Assembly: GCA_030267965.1 (NCBI GenBank)
Contig: BRYA01000188.1
Span: 1 to 50,051 of the forward strand
Length of the DNA: 50,051 nt
Reading direction: 5' to 3'
From: Triparma columacea
Lineage: Eukaryota; Sar; Bolidophyceae; Parmales; Triparmaceae
Numbering within the stretch: the stretch's first letter is position 1; each line of letters starts with the position of its first letter. Both the position numbers and the translations under genes were made by a program. Below are positions 18,691 through 29,198 of this stretch, piece after piece. The notes beneath the pieces are model-generated. The model worked only from the letters and a program-made list of their open reading frames with translations. It did no database searches and was not told where the DNA came from.

Positions 18691-20586
18691 ATGAAAGTCG
18701 TTCCCCAATCTGACCCCTCCGGCGGCGACATTACCGCACCTACATCACCCGTTCCCCCCCCCCCACGACCCTCCAGTATGCTCAAGGAAAAGCTGAAAAA
18801 TAGCGGCGAAGTCGTATCTGGATACTTGTTTGAGCTCATGAACACCCATAGCATCCCTGCTAGGCAGCCAGTGTGTGACACTGACTTGAGCGATCTGACG
18901 ACGGGCGACGTGAAGATACTTGCTGTAGGGATGCTGTACTTCCTGAGACAGGAATTGTCGGAGGAGGACGCCGCAGAGAAGTTCCAAGAGTGTTATCCTT
19001 GCATGAGGGAGCTGAGCAAGGTCGTAGGGAACTTCGATAAAATGCACGTCGAGTTCTTGAAAGAGAAGCTGGGGGATAAGCAGAAGCTAGCCAAGGCTAA
19101 GCTTTTCTTCGCAGCATTGTTGAGTATAGGAGATATGGTTACGGACATTGTGATGATCGTGGAGTACTTTCAGACAAGGAGCTTGTGGGGGTACGCATGG
19201 GCGTCCCTTGCGAGTCTCTTGATCAATCTCACTTTACAAGCTCTATTTGCATTCGCTCAGAATAAAACGAAGCCGTGGCAGAGACAGTTAAAGGAGCAGT
19301 TTTATGTCTGGTCTCTTGTGAAGCCAGGGGTTGATGCGTGGCGCGTTGCAAGTGGGGCAGCACACGAGGAGGGACATGTGATAGATGCACAGACTGAGTT
19401 GACGGCTAATAAGAGTGCTGAATTGGTGGCAGAGGCTATTCCTGGGACGCTGATCCAACTGTCTGCGCTATTGATGTCAGAGTCCAAGCCTACCAGGAGC
19501 GCGCTTTTCTCATTTGCTTTCTGCATCTTGACGGCCGCTTTCACGTCGGCAATCACGTCATGGGATTGGGATTTGAATAAGGAGTTGCGGAAGGTTGATC
19601 GATCATTTTACGGGTATATTCCGAGCGATGTGAATGGTAAGGTGAAGGTGTTCACTTCGCTGTACTTCCTTTCGGCTTTCAACCTGCTTACGCGCAGCTT
19701 TGCCTGTGTTCTTTTCTATATCAAGGGCGGGTTTTCAGAGGTGGCAATGCTGCTGGCAGGAGAGCTTCTCATTTACTTCGTGATCAAAGGGCTGAGGCGA
19801 GATCTTTGGTATTGGACGCCTGTATACGGTGGCTTCGGAGTGTTCGCTTCGTGGCTGTTTCGTTGGATAATCAAGGTCATTGTTGACTGGACCGCTGTTG
19901 TCCAATTTCGACATCCTAACGAGGTTGGCGGTGCGTATTTCACTTTCAGTCTAGGTTTGACTGTAGTCATGGGTGTTGTTGCAGCGCTGCAGTATGAGAA
20001 GGTAGTCGACGATGTCATATCCTCGCCCAACTCAACGTTCTTCAACTCAACGTTCCTCGAGGACGTTGAGTTGGGCGAGGATAATCAGAAATTCGGAGGA
20101 GAAGAGAGCGGATTGGAGGAGAGCACCGTCGTCACAAGCATGATGGTTGCATCATGTGCTGGGATGGTGGTGTCTTACGCAACTCTACTTGTGTCGGTGA
20201 AAAGAGAATACCTGCATACCTTCATCAGCACGAAGACAGGTAATGAAAGCACTGAAGAGGTATTCACCAAGAACGAGGAAGGCGAACAGAGATTTATGAT
20301 TTTCGAAAATAATAGGCACAAGTGGGAGTACAAGATTGGCGCAGAGGTTAAAGCGTGGATCAATGAGAGGCTGCCATTGTGGTTGGAAGAACCTCCAGAG
20401 TGGTTCAACGATCATAAACGATCCATCATACCTGATGATTTCGTGACCGACCCCGAGATCCTGGTGAGGCTCCGGACGAATAACGTGAAAAAGATAATAG
20501 AACAGAGGCGACGAAGCTCCTTGGGGGACATATTTGCGACGCAGACGGCAGGTGGGGATGGGGGTGGAGAAGAGGAGGATCGATGA
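18691..20586 (+). CDS. Multi-pass membrane protein, single-module relative of the 1004-8425 gene
   Basis: Single-exon frame of 631 residues. After a short Pro-rich N-terminus and a helical segment, residues about 130-510 form one multi-pass module. It lines up with each module of the large minus-strand protein: SIGDMVTDIVMIVEYF, WASLASLL, AEAIPGTLIQLSALL, SWDWDLNKE, FYGYIPSD, DLWYWTP, VVQFRHPNEVGGAY and YLHTFIST. The C-terminal motif WLEEPPEWF matches EEEQPEWF there, and a RRRSSLGD tail echoes the RRxS tails. It has no START domain. An insert with two N-glycosylation-type sites (NSTFFNSTF, about 449-457) lies between the last helices, encoded by a DNA hairpin. The E-x-IP-x-x-x-Q helix recalls XK-related proteins (inference). 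It shows that the membrane module also occurs without START domains. Confidence 0.85.
   Translation: MKVVPQSDPSGGDITAPTSPVPPPPRPSSMLKEKLKNSGEVVSGYLFELMNTHSIPARQPVCDTDLSDLTTGDVKILAVGMLYFLRQELSEEDAAEKFQECYPCMRELSKVVGNFDKMHVEFLKEKLGDKQKLAKAKLFFAALLSIGDMVTDIVMIVEYFQTRSLWGYAWASLASLLINLTLQALFAFAQNKTKPWQRQLKEQFYVWSLVKPGVDAWRVASGAAHEEGHVIDAQTELTANKSAELVAEAIPGTLIQLSALLMSESKPTRSALFSFAFCILTAAFTSAITSWDWDLNKELRKVDRSFYGYIPSDVNGKVKVFTSLYFLSAFNLLTRSFACVLFYIKGGFSEVAMLLAGELLIYFVIKGLRRDLWYWTPVYGGFGVFASWLFRWIIKVIVDWTAVVQFRHPNEVGGAYFTFSLGLTVVMGVVAALQYEKVVDDVISSPNSTFFNSTFLEDVELGEDNQKFGGEESGLEESTVVTSMMVASCAGMVVSYATLLVSVKREYLHTFISTKTGNESTEEVFTKNEEGEQRFMIFENNRHKWEYKIGAEVKAWINERLPLWLEEPPEWFNDHKRSIIPDDFVTDPEILVRLRTNNVKKIIEQRRRSSLGDIFATQTAGGDGGGEEEDR
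20018..20083 (+). repeat. Perfect 21 bp inverted repeat inside a coding region
   Basis: Arms 20018-20038 and 20063-20083 are perfect reverse complements (TATCCTCGCCCAACTC... and its mirror), with a 24 nt loop. The loop holds a further direct copy of CAACTCAACGTTC. Both arms are coding: the left encodes the SSPNST stretch and the right the VELGED stretch of the extracellular-type insert. Confidence 0.9.
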
Positions 20587-20687
20587 GTGTTAAAACTTAC
20601 CATGTACTTTTGGTGGATTGCTCTGGCATCCACCAAACCTGAACCTCTCATTATATTATTGAAACACAAATAGGAACCCTTCCTATG

Positions 20688-20737
20688 TGTAAATTGGCCG
20701 TAAACTGAAATATGTAAATTAGCCGTAAACAGAAATA
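20688..20737. repeat. 25 bp direct repeat, two copies
   Basis: TGTAAATTGGCCGTAAACTG at 20688 recurs at 20713 as TGTAAATTAGCCGTAAACAG, each followed by AAATA. The pair lies in the 183 bp between two convergent genes (20587-20769), in the shared 3' region. No gene was seen there. Confidence 0.8.
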
Positions 20738-20769
20738 TGTCTATATATACGTAAATAAGTTGTAGCTTG

Positions 20770-22840
20770 CTACTCAAGCGTTGTGCTATTCCCGACCGCA
20801 GTCGCGTTGTTGCTCGCTTCCAGATCCCACCGCATCAGCGGGTCCATTCCTAGATGCTTGAGAAGGAAGGCGACAGGCAGAATCGAGACTCCTATGCCCA
20901 AGAGAAGCGCCGGTACGAACAAGTTCATCCTCTGGAAGTACATGACGCCGACGCCATAGACGTTGACGTTTGTCAGAATCATGAAGACAACCAGCATGGC
21001 ACAGAAGGTCAACATCTCAAGGCCGAAGTCGATGGCGCTGAAACGAAGCGCCCTGTGGAACCCCTCGTCGTCGAGGTCCACGATAGTGTACAGGTATTCT
21101 TTGTTAGGACACCAGTACAGGATGGGGAGCATCATCATCATCCAGGCCGACGACACCATCTCGCTCAACTCGCTCGCCAAATATGAGAGCAAAAGCCGCA
21201 CGGCGCGGTGCAGGTGGAGATTCTCCGCGCCAATAGCTTCCAAGGAGGTCGGGTCCATGGTCCTCTCGCGCCTGGTGCGCAGCAAAGGGCTGGACATCGT
21301 CGGGGGTTCGTCCTGCTGCAAGAAGCGGCCTCCCTTCATCTTGGAGATCCCCTCCGCCATCTCCGGCAGTTCCGACCCCTCCTCCAACTCCAATCTCTCG
21401 TCAAAGGCCGGGAGTTGTCGCCCTTCCTCGAGCCTCTTGAGTCTCTCGTTGATCTGCTCGTACTGAGTGTGGAGTCCCTCGAGCAGCTTGGTCTTCTGAG
21501 CATTATCCCAATCTAGGCGCTCGTCGTGCCGATCCAGGCGATGCCGCAGGTCGGCAATCTCGATGTCCTTCTGGGTCTGGATCCTGATCACGGAGTCCTT
21601 GAGCGACGACTGGACGATGCCAACCACCCGTAGCGCAATGAAGATGTTCTCCATGATGTCTACTGAAATCATGGCGAACACGCTGGAGACGTCAGTTGCC
21701 GAAATGAAGAGGAAGTTGCCGCACATTCCAGCGACGGCATCGAAAGTCATTAGCATGAAAGGGGAGGCGTCCGGGTTCTTGCCCATCTCGACCAGCTTTG
21801 CGGCTAACTGCTTCAGGCCCAGCTTCATGATCGGCCACACAGGGCCGAAGGCGGCCTGCTGACCGGTAGTCATCTGCATAAAAGCTGATCGGTAGAAACA
21901 GAACCCCACCATGAAGACGGCGGGAAGTAGCCCTACCCCAATGAGAGGGAGGAGAGGGAAAAGAACCTGCTTGGTGAAGAAAGTCCTTCCGAAGATGTCG
22001 TGGAAGAGAGCGAGGCAAGCCGAGGGCGCAGCGATTACCGTCACGATCAGGAGCCCGAAGGGAATTGGGAACCGCCAGGACTCTCCCAAGATCCAGTAAC
22101 CCGCGATGAATGTGCCCGCATAAACGGCCGTGAATTTGAGGACCCCCCTGGTAGTTGGAGGGACGCTCACTGCCACACACAAGAGGAGCCCAATCCCGGG
22201 GACTGAAAGACAGGCAAGGAGGGCGAAACCGGGCAGAAAGTGCGACCCGATGATGCCGTGGTCCGGAGAAGCAAACCTGCACAAGCGAAGCGAGCGCAAA
22301 AGACGAGACGAGTAAGTAGGAAGCGCATTAAGCTCGTTCTTGAAGCCGAACAACAGGGGGCAGACAAGTGACGAAAGGGTTGGTGACGATGCACCTTCGC
22401 TCGCGCCCCACTTCATTAACTTACGGGTAGAACCCCCAAATGAGGCTGCTGAGCATGGGCGGGACTAGCAGTATCGCCAGGAAGCACTGCGCTACCTTCA
22501 AGGTCCCTACCTCGGACTCTTCCTCACCGAGTGCGATCTCGACGAGATAGTCTCCAGTAGCCCTGCTCAGGCAGCCCTTGGGCACGATCTCGCCTTCCTC
22601 AATCAACCTGGCCGCTCCACTCTTAGATTTTACTACTCGCAGCTGTGCGGTCGACTGCATGCGCTCATGTACGGAGTTCGCCATCAAATGGTCCAGAGAG
22701 CGTCTTCTGTTGTTACTCGCAGTTGGAGCAGCGGGACCTCTTGCTGGCTCGAGACCGACACGGGCTCTATTGCCGCGCCCGGTCGAACGGGCGCTCAAAC
22801 CCACCTGCCCGGCCCACCCAGCATCACGCCCAGACATCAT
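20770..22840 (-). CDS. Unrecognised multi-pass membrane protein with coiled coil
   Basis: Two exons, 22840-22425 and 22276-20770, join across a 148 bp intron (GTAAGT donor, TTGTGCAG acceptor) to give 640 residues. The split codon becomes CCG and the frame continues YPFASPDHG. The N-terminal ~100 residues are basic and soluble. A hydrophobic helix (LKVAQCFLAILLVPP) sits at the end of exon 1, followed by several helices (GFALLACLSVPG, FTAVYAGTFIAGYWILG, LLPLIGVGLLPAVFMVG). A cytoplasmic-type coiled coil follows (ADLRHRLDRHDERL...QYEQINERLKRLEEG), then four more helices near the C-terminus. No pore, transporter or enzyme motif stands out. G+C is higher than in most neighbours. The frame from 22416 alone has an apparent start that is really intronic. 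Function unknown. Confidence 0.75.
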
Positions 22841-23433
22841 GGTGACCTCAGCAGGTCAACCAGGGAGAGATGTCCGAGGTCGGGGACAGGGGGTGGGGGT
22901 TGGATAGGTGTTGAAAGGCTCTGGGGAGACGGGGGGGGGAGATGGAGGAGGGGAAGGAGCAGTTTCGGAGGGGTTGAGAAGCAGTCGTGGGGTTAGGGGT
23001 TGGAGGCGTTCGTAAAAAGATGGGAGAGGCCAAAGTTGGTTGTTTTAACTTGGTTGGTTTTCTAAATTAATTGGGTTCTTGGGTTCTGGAATGTTATTTA
23101 TTTCAGATATATTGGCCAGATGGGATTTGGCTCTGGATTTGGGGTGATCCTCAATCGGTTGAGGGTTGACGCAAAAGCGTGTGGCGCAACCGCAGCGTCT
23201 GGACTCACTTTTTTCAATGAAATGAAAAGTGCCAACTGGTTCTCCCTTAGATTAAAAGCGAAGGGCCTTACTTAAAAGAAAGAAAATAGACAGGGCCAGG
23301 GCCAGGGCCTTGATTGTCGTCATTTTTTTTTATTGAAGGTGCTGTTATTTGGATCATTACTCTAAATTTGACATGAAGATGTTAGGGTTGCAAGATATCT
23401 AAATAAAAATTCTCCTCCCTTCCCCCCTTTCCC
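22841..23433. other. Intergenic region
   Basis: Between the start of one minus-strand gene and the stop of the next. The right part near 23090-23430 is AT-rich and probably holds the 3' end of the DGAT2-PDE gene. The left part, with G runs around 22930-22940, should hold the promoter of the membrane-protein gene. No gene or RNA was recognised. Confidence 0.4.
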
Positions 23434-26400
23434 CTAATCCCATATGCTCTTCTTTTTCAATTCGGGGGATCCCACCCCTGGAATGACGAAGTCAATCTCG
23501 TTCTCCCCCTTTTCGCCACCTGTGCTGATCAGGTCGGGCACCTTCTCTGCATCAATAACATCATGGTCAGGAACGTCCTTAACGCTGTCCTTCCTAACTT
23601 TCGTCACCGCGAACAGTAAATTAGTAACGGATGACTTTCTTCGTAAGGTTGTTGCTCTGCGGCTATCTTTGCCGTATTTCTCGACCGTGTCCAAGTGCTC
23701 CTTCCATCTCTTTCGGTTCGTATCCAGACGTTGCACACAGTACTCGTTAACTAGAGGTAGAAAGTCGGCAAGCGCGTGGAATGCTGGAGCAACGACGTAG
23801 TCAATGAATCTTAGCTCCATGAGAGCTGTGTTGGCATCCCCACGGTCCATGAACGTAGAGACCTTAAGTCCGAGCTGCTTCTCCTTATCACCCTGCATCA
23901 AGAACTCCTTCTCAACGGCACAAGCCCAGTATGTTGCAATATTCTGAGGACGAACAGGATTCGAGACGTCAGCGATATGAAGTAGAGTGGTAACCAACTC
24001 TTCTGATGTAAGCGTGTGCTTCTCCAGGCGGTCAGTGAAGTTGGAGATGACGTCGTAATGCCTCAAAGGATCTGTTTCCAAGATCATGCGAACCATCCTG
24101 TCACGGGCGTCTGAGCGTTCAGCTGCTGAGAGATTTTCGAGCAAATTGCACCCCGGCTTTTCCAAGATCCTACGAGTGTAATTGTTTATGAATGGGTTAC
24201 GTATGTGATGAGTGAGAACTGCGTTGCTGCTTGATGATCGCCTTCGTCCATCCCCGCACAGTGCTTGGCTCTACTTACCTGAAGAGCATCGATGCACTGT
24301 TCATCTCTTGAACCGAATAACCAGCGTAGGTCTTAGCCCTGTCTGACATGATCTTTTTGTGGAAATCATTATTGAAGCCGTCGTGACCAATGTCATGGGC
24401 AAGGGCGGTTATGAGCAAGCACAGTTCGTCTAACTTGCTCAAGTACTTGCCTGCATGACAACTTGTGATAAGCAGGTAAGATACGTGCATCACGTCAAAG
24501 GCGTGATACTTGTTGTGGTAGGACGAGTCCGTGTAGCCTTCGACGACCTCCTCTGCAAACGTAAGTAGCTTCTCCTCGCTGATACCGAACGCCTCGAGCA
24601 GACCACGATCCTTGAACATGTCGACCGTGGCCTTGTAGAGCTCGTCGTCAGTGTGATGATGAACGTCATAATACCAGGTTTGCAGATACTCCGCGTCAAC
24701 CGCGCCAGTATCTTCAACGGTTTTCTTCTCATTGGCCAGCTTGTCGTTGCGAGCGGAATCGCGTGTCTTTGAAAGCTTCGAGTCGAATGCGAAGTCTCTT
24801 CTCGCGTCCAGGGCGCCAACGAAAAGCATGAAGAGACAGCTTGCTAGCATCGACAATCCAATTATGCCGTCAAGCACATCGGTGAGTGCTATCACCAGCA
24901 TGAGTAACCCAAACTTTAAAATCTTGATGTTGCAACTCACGACAAGTGTCTTGACGCTCCATGTGCGAGTCTCCGAGAGGGTTTGTGGGCAGGTTCGATT
25001 GTCCTTGCTGACCCCCTTTGTCTTGGTCTTGGTGGCGTTGCGCTGGCTCGCAATAATCTGCCCAACTTGCCAGAGAATCTGTGTGAGGCACGCAAGGCTG
25101 AAGCTTGTGTCAGTGCTCCAAAACGCGGCACCTAACCAGCGAAAAAAGGCAGCTGAGAAGCGTGGGACGAGGGATACAGCAAGGTTCATGAAGAGAATCG
25201 TCATGACCTTACTGTGCTCGGCACGCTTCTTGTAAATATAGATGCTAGAAATGCCGTACGAAACCAAGTAGAGAGTTATGTACGCGATCTGGAAATTACA
25301 AATGGTATGAAAGCTCTTGTTGATGACGTTCCAGCTTGCCTTGTGCTCGAAAAGAGACTGGCAGCTCAGGCTTACAGCACTCCAGGACATGACAGCGGAA
25401 GCGATAATGGCCACGGTGCCAATCTTCCGATGCCAGCGTGCAATTTTCCTGAAAGGTGTTGTAACCAAAATCGTACTCAGCACAGCCCACACCGCACACG
25501 AGGTGAGGTGGACGTAGAGGAACGTCAATTTCTCAGTAGCAGCAACGGACTCCTCCGCTTTCTCGTACGCCTCCCAAGTTGAGAAGCTCCACCATGTCCC
25601 TCTAGTGACTAAGTACGTGCCAAGAACCAAGCCTAAGAAAACCAGGCCCACAAGTCCTGCAATCTTGGAACTGAGTTTCTTCGCCCTTGCGGCTTTATCT
25701 GCTTTCAGTCTCTTGGCAGCGTTGGCAGCGTCTTCGGCAGATTCTCTTTTAGCTGCTGGTTTCTTCTCCTGGCCCTTTGGTGCATGCTCGATCCACTTCA
25801 ACTTCCTGTTGGCGTACCTCTTTCCACCAACTGACACCTTGTACTTCTCAAAGAGCTCCTCCAAGATGTCAAAGTAAAAGTGCTCAAGGTCTGAGTCACT
25901 GCGGAACTCGTGGGTGTCAATGTCTGGACCTACGACACCTATGACTCCGCTATCTGCAGAGTACTTGAGGTTTGGAAGCCACAGAGGGATGCTGCGCGAA
26001 GGGTTACAAGCGTGCCGAGGCGAGAAGGCGTGAGGACGCGTGCTCCCTTCAATCAGTTTTCTTATCCGAATTTCTCTCACCTTGCACCCGTCTTCTTGTA
26101 CATGGCCATGTCGAACTTTCCAAAAACGCTAACGTGCGAATCGTTCATGCCGAACCAAAAGGTTGGAACGACAACGGCGCCATTGGCCCTCGCTAGCCTT
26201 AAGAAGCCCGCGTGCTTCACCATGCAAATGTCGTTGGAGTCCGGCTCGCACACGATCATCTCCCGGGCCCCTCCTGGAAAGAGGGCGATGTCGTTGTGTT
26301 TCAACAGCTCGCGCTCGATGGCCTTCCTTGTGACGTCGACGACGTTACCGGCGAACCATGTAGTCCAACCAACGGTAGGAACCCACTTCCCTAGGGACGA

Positions 26401-27609
26401 CTGGGCCACCTTGAGGTTGGGAAGCTTGTCCGTGCTGGAGAGGATGCCCGGGAAGATATTCATGGGATACTTGTTGTGCGGGTGTAGCCCGTAAACCCTT
26501 GGTATGTGATCCCCGAGGCTCACGGCATCTCTTGATCCCTCCATGGGAGGTGGGACGAGAATCTGAATATTCTTGTCCTTGGCGATCCTGTTCCAGATCT
26601 TGGGAGAACGCAGGAGCTTATGAAGTCCAGACGTGACACTCCTTGGTGCAAGAGCGGGGAAGAAATATATCGCAAACCACACTGGACGCATGCTCAGAGG
26701 GCTCTTGATAAGGGCGAACATAAGGAACCACGTCAGGTGGGGAATAATATGATCGAAGAGTACTGTGATGATACTGCGATGGAAGCAAAGAGGGTTGCAT
26801 GTATGGATTAGAATTATTGTGGAGATGGTATATTGTCAATTGCGCGCGTGACGACACTACTTCGGTTTACTTCCCAAGTCTCACCTCCAACTTCGCGCGG
26901 CTGGAACATCGTCAAGGGAAACTGTGTCCGTTACCCAATTCAGACCGTCGTCGTAATCACCTTCCTCGTCGCTGCTCGTCTCGTCGGAGGATACTTCTTC
27001 AAGTGATCCTTCTCCAAGTGTTTGGAATGAAACCCTACGACTGCCAGTGGATGCACCGTCCTTCTGAGCCTGGAGAAATTTCGCCAAGTTGCCTCCCCCC
27101 ATTAAGTCGCCTTTCACTTGTGGTGATTGAACGGCACTCATGGCACTCATGCGGCGGTTAGGCATGGTTTTTGATTTCTGCAGCAGTTCTCCGTCACCGT
27201 GACCGTGAAGAGCACCAAGTTTCGCGAGATCGAACTGCAGTGCGCGAAACGAATCGGGAGATGGTTAATTTCTTTAGTACGGGGCACAGACTAGTACGGG
27301 GCAAAGACTAGTACGGGGCAAAGACTAGTACGGGGCAAAGACTAGTACGGGGGAAAGACTGCCATTCCGACCTGTTTCATTCTTCCTCACCTGCTCTCGA
27401 GCAAGGGTGGAGAAACGCCTTGGCCCTTTAGACATCTTGCGGAAATTCTTCTCAGCAGTCGTCATGCGGTCGCTGATTGTGTCTACGTCATGCGTGAGGA
27501 GGTCGTAAACGTTTGAGGGAGTTTCAAAAAGGGGGTCGCTCTCATGGTCTGCATTGTTGCCCCAAACTAAGGAATCATACTCGACACTGTGCTTCTTTTT
27601 AACGGACAT
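23434..27609 (-). CDS. DGAT2-type acyltransferase / membrane domain / cyclic-nucleotide phosphodiesterase fusion
   Basis: Exons 27609-27391, 27234-26885, 26773-26081, 25991-24279 and 24169-23434 total 3711 nt, giving 1236 residues in one frame with GT/AG at every junction. Residues about 195-490 are a DGAT2/MGAT acyltransferase: GLHPHNKYP near 285, IALFPGGAREMIV, KHAGFLRLA, VPTFWFG, and after the 26080-25992 intron GVVGPDIDTHEF plus the usual tail LEELFEKYKVSVGGKR. About 560-800 hold six to eight helices with VHLTSCAVW, WHRKIGTVA and EHSKVMTI, resembling DUF2306. The C-terminus is a class I PDE: YHNKYHAFDVMH, ALAHDIGHDGFNND, SASMLFRILEKPG, LLHIADVSNP and MDRGD. The HPHG motif is HPHN, and the usually invariant nucleotide-binding Gln before F-I-D appears as Glu (MELRFID). 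It is expected in a membrane, linking glycerolipid acylation to cyclic-nucleotide breakdown (inference). Transcript evidence is needed to exclude two overlapping genes. Confidence 0.8.
27275..27359. repeat. 17 bp tandem repeat, five copies
   Basis: The unit TAGTACGGGGCAAAGAC is repeated five times; the first copy has one change (CACAGAC) and the last has GGGGGAAAG. It fills much of the first intron (27390-27235) of the DGAT2-PDE fusion gene, close to its donor site. Confidence 0.95.
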
Positions 27610-27792
27610 CCTGCGGCTGTACCTCCGACCATGGTTAGCGGACTGGTTTGAGCGGGGTTAGAAATAAATAGAAGGCCCCGCTGAATTGTTAATTAGGATT
27701 TCTGTTCTGGTCGTGGAAAATAGATATCATTCTGTTTGTTTGTGGGAAGGGAGAGATGAATACGGGATGAATATGTCCGCGACGTTGATTGA
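27610..27792. promoter_or_regulatory. Short divergent promoter region
   Basis: 183 bp separate the start codons of the minus-strand fusion gene (27609) and the plus-strand small gene (27793). The stretch GAAATAAATAGAAGG near 27661 and TTAATTAGG near 27690 are AT-rich. Both promoters must share this interval. No defined motif was assigned. Confidence 0.4.
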
Positions 27793-28107
27793 ATGGCCTC
27801 GACGTACCATTACTTGTCTGTAAGTGACGAAATGTCAACAGTCACAGTGGGAATCAAAGGCAGAGTGAAGAAGAAGGTGCGACGAACATTCCAACAGAAG
27901 TTAGTTCATCACTCATTCATTCATTTGGAAAAACATGGCAAAACTGCAACCACGTTCAAAAATTATCATCAGTTTTTGTCTATGCTTGCTGAAGCTACTG
28001 TAAAAAAGGAAGTGGCTCACTTCGAACGAGAGGGTTGCGCAATCCGACGAGCGCACGTAAATATAAAGAAGCCCCATATTATCCCATCTCCAACAGGCAG
28101 TTCTTAG
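27793..28107 (+). CDS. Small protein of unknown function, possibly histone-fold
   Basis: Single-exon frame of 104 residues. The N-terminal third is basic (GRVKKKVRRTFQQK). Three helix-like segments follow: LVHHSFIHLEKHG, FKNYHQFLSMLAEATVKKEV and the ending FEREGCAIRRAHVNIK. The I-R-x-x-H-V pattern after a long amphipathic helix resembles small histone-fold proteins such as CENP-W, but the match is weak and I do not assign it. It ends about 50 bp from the stop of the convergent ATP synthase gene. The ATG follows a short divergent promoter. Confidence 0.5.
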   Translation: MASTYHYLSVSDEMSTVTVGIKGRVKKKVRRTFQQKLVHHSFIHLEKHGKTATTFKNYHQFLSMLAEATVKKEVAHFEREGCAIRRAHVNIKKPHIIPSPTGSS

Positions 28108-28159
28108 ATTAGCATCCGCCCCCTACCCTCCTCATCCTCTCTCTTCCCCCCTCCTAACT

Positions 28160-28375
28160 CTAAGCCTTCGCCGCCTTCTCAAGCACGTCCACGGCCTTCT
28201 TCTCCCCCATGGCCCCGGCCTCCCAAGTAGCCCTGTTGTAGCTCAAGGTGAAGCCCTGGCTTACCTTGGACTTTAGGGGCTCCTTGAGGGAGGCGCGGAG
28301 AGAACCGGTGGCGCGGGAGACGTAGGACATGTAGGTGATGCCGGCGAGACGCCAGAAGGTTGTGGGGGTTGACAT
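28160..28375 (-). CDS. Mitochondrial ATP synthase subunit epsilon
   Basis: 71 residues, the usual size of the mitochondrial F1 epsilon subunit, which sits in the central stalk with gamma and delta. The family pattern is clear: TFWRLAGITYMSYVSRATG near the N-terminus, then LRASLKEPLKSK. The C-terminus is extended with an Ala/Lys helix (KKAVDVLEKAAKA). No cleavable targeting signal is seen, as is normal for this subunit. TTTTTCACAGAT lies just before the ATG, so a 5' UTR intron ending there is possible. Confidence 0.85.
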   Translation of the reverse strand: MSTPTTFWRLAGITYMSYVSRATGSLRASLKEPLKSKVSQGFTLSYNRATWEAGAMGEKKAVDVLEKAAKA

Positions 28376-29198
28376 ATCTGTGAAAAACTGAGGGGGAAGA
28401 AAGGGGAGATGAAAGGGGAGATGAGGGGTTAGGTTGGGAGGAGGGGGGAAGGAGGGGGGAGATTGGCGAGGTATTTCGAATTGGGGGATGGGGGGTCGGC
28501 CATAAGGGGTCTATCGTTTTCGTCTTTATCTTTAACAGGGCAAAGAGAGGAGGAAGGTGAAGGTGTTTCGGAGGAAGTTTTCGTCCCTGGATATGTATGG
28601 TTTGATTTATCTTGTTCTATAGGTGTTGAATATATATTGGAGTAATCTAGTGATCTATTTATACATAATGCATCGTTTAAGATGTAGTATTGTTGATATG
28701 ATAGAACATGGGGTGTGAAATCCAATGCATCAGCCGGGCGTGGGATCGGTGAAGAGAGAGGGTTACTAGTCTCTAATGAGGCTTATATCTATATTCTTTG
28801 ATTGTGTGTCATCCCATATAATACATTATTGCCTTAATGACATCAAATTGTCGCTAAGATGTAAAATGAGGTCAAATTTCTCACATTAAGTTTTTGGCCA
28901 ACAACAGAGATTTTTGCCTTTTTTCATCGAATTCGCAAAATCATCAAATAAATCATCAAACGCCATATTTTGACAACGAAAATCAGTCACTACGATAAAT
29001 TCATATCTCAATACTACAAATACAAACCAATTTATCGCATACAACCACCAACCGCAAAAAGGAAAAAAGCCATTTCTTGTGGCCTTGGGCAAAACACTAA
29101 ATAAAACTTTTCAACGTCTTCAAATATCAACAATATCAACGCAACAACCAGACAGAGCGCTGGAAAAACAAACAAAACGTAAATTTATTGCGCAAACA
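28376..29198. promoter_or_regulatory. Divergent intergenic region, AT-rich
   Basis: About 820 bp between the ATP synthase epsilon gene (-) and the RRM gene (+). It contains G runs at 28440-28490 and a long AT-rich section at 28620-29150. Open frames here are short and low complexity. The plus-strand frame of the RRM gene stays open upstream to 29079, but the only ATG that fits is 29199. Confidence 0.45.
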
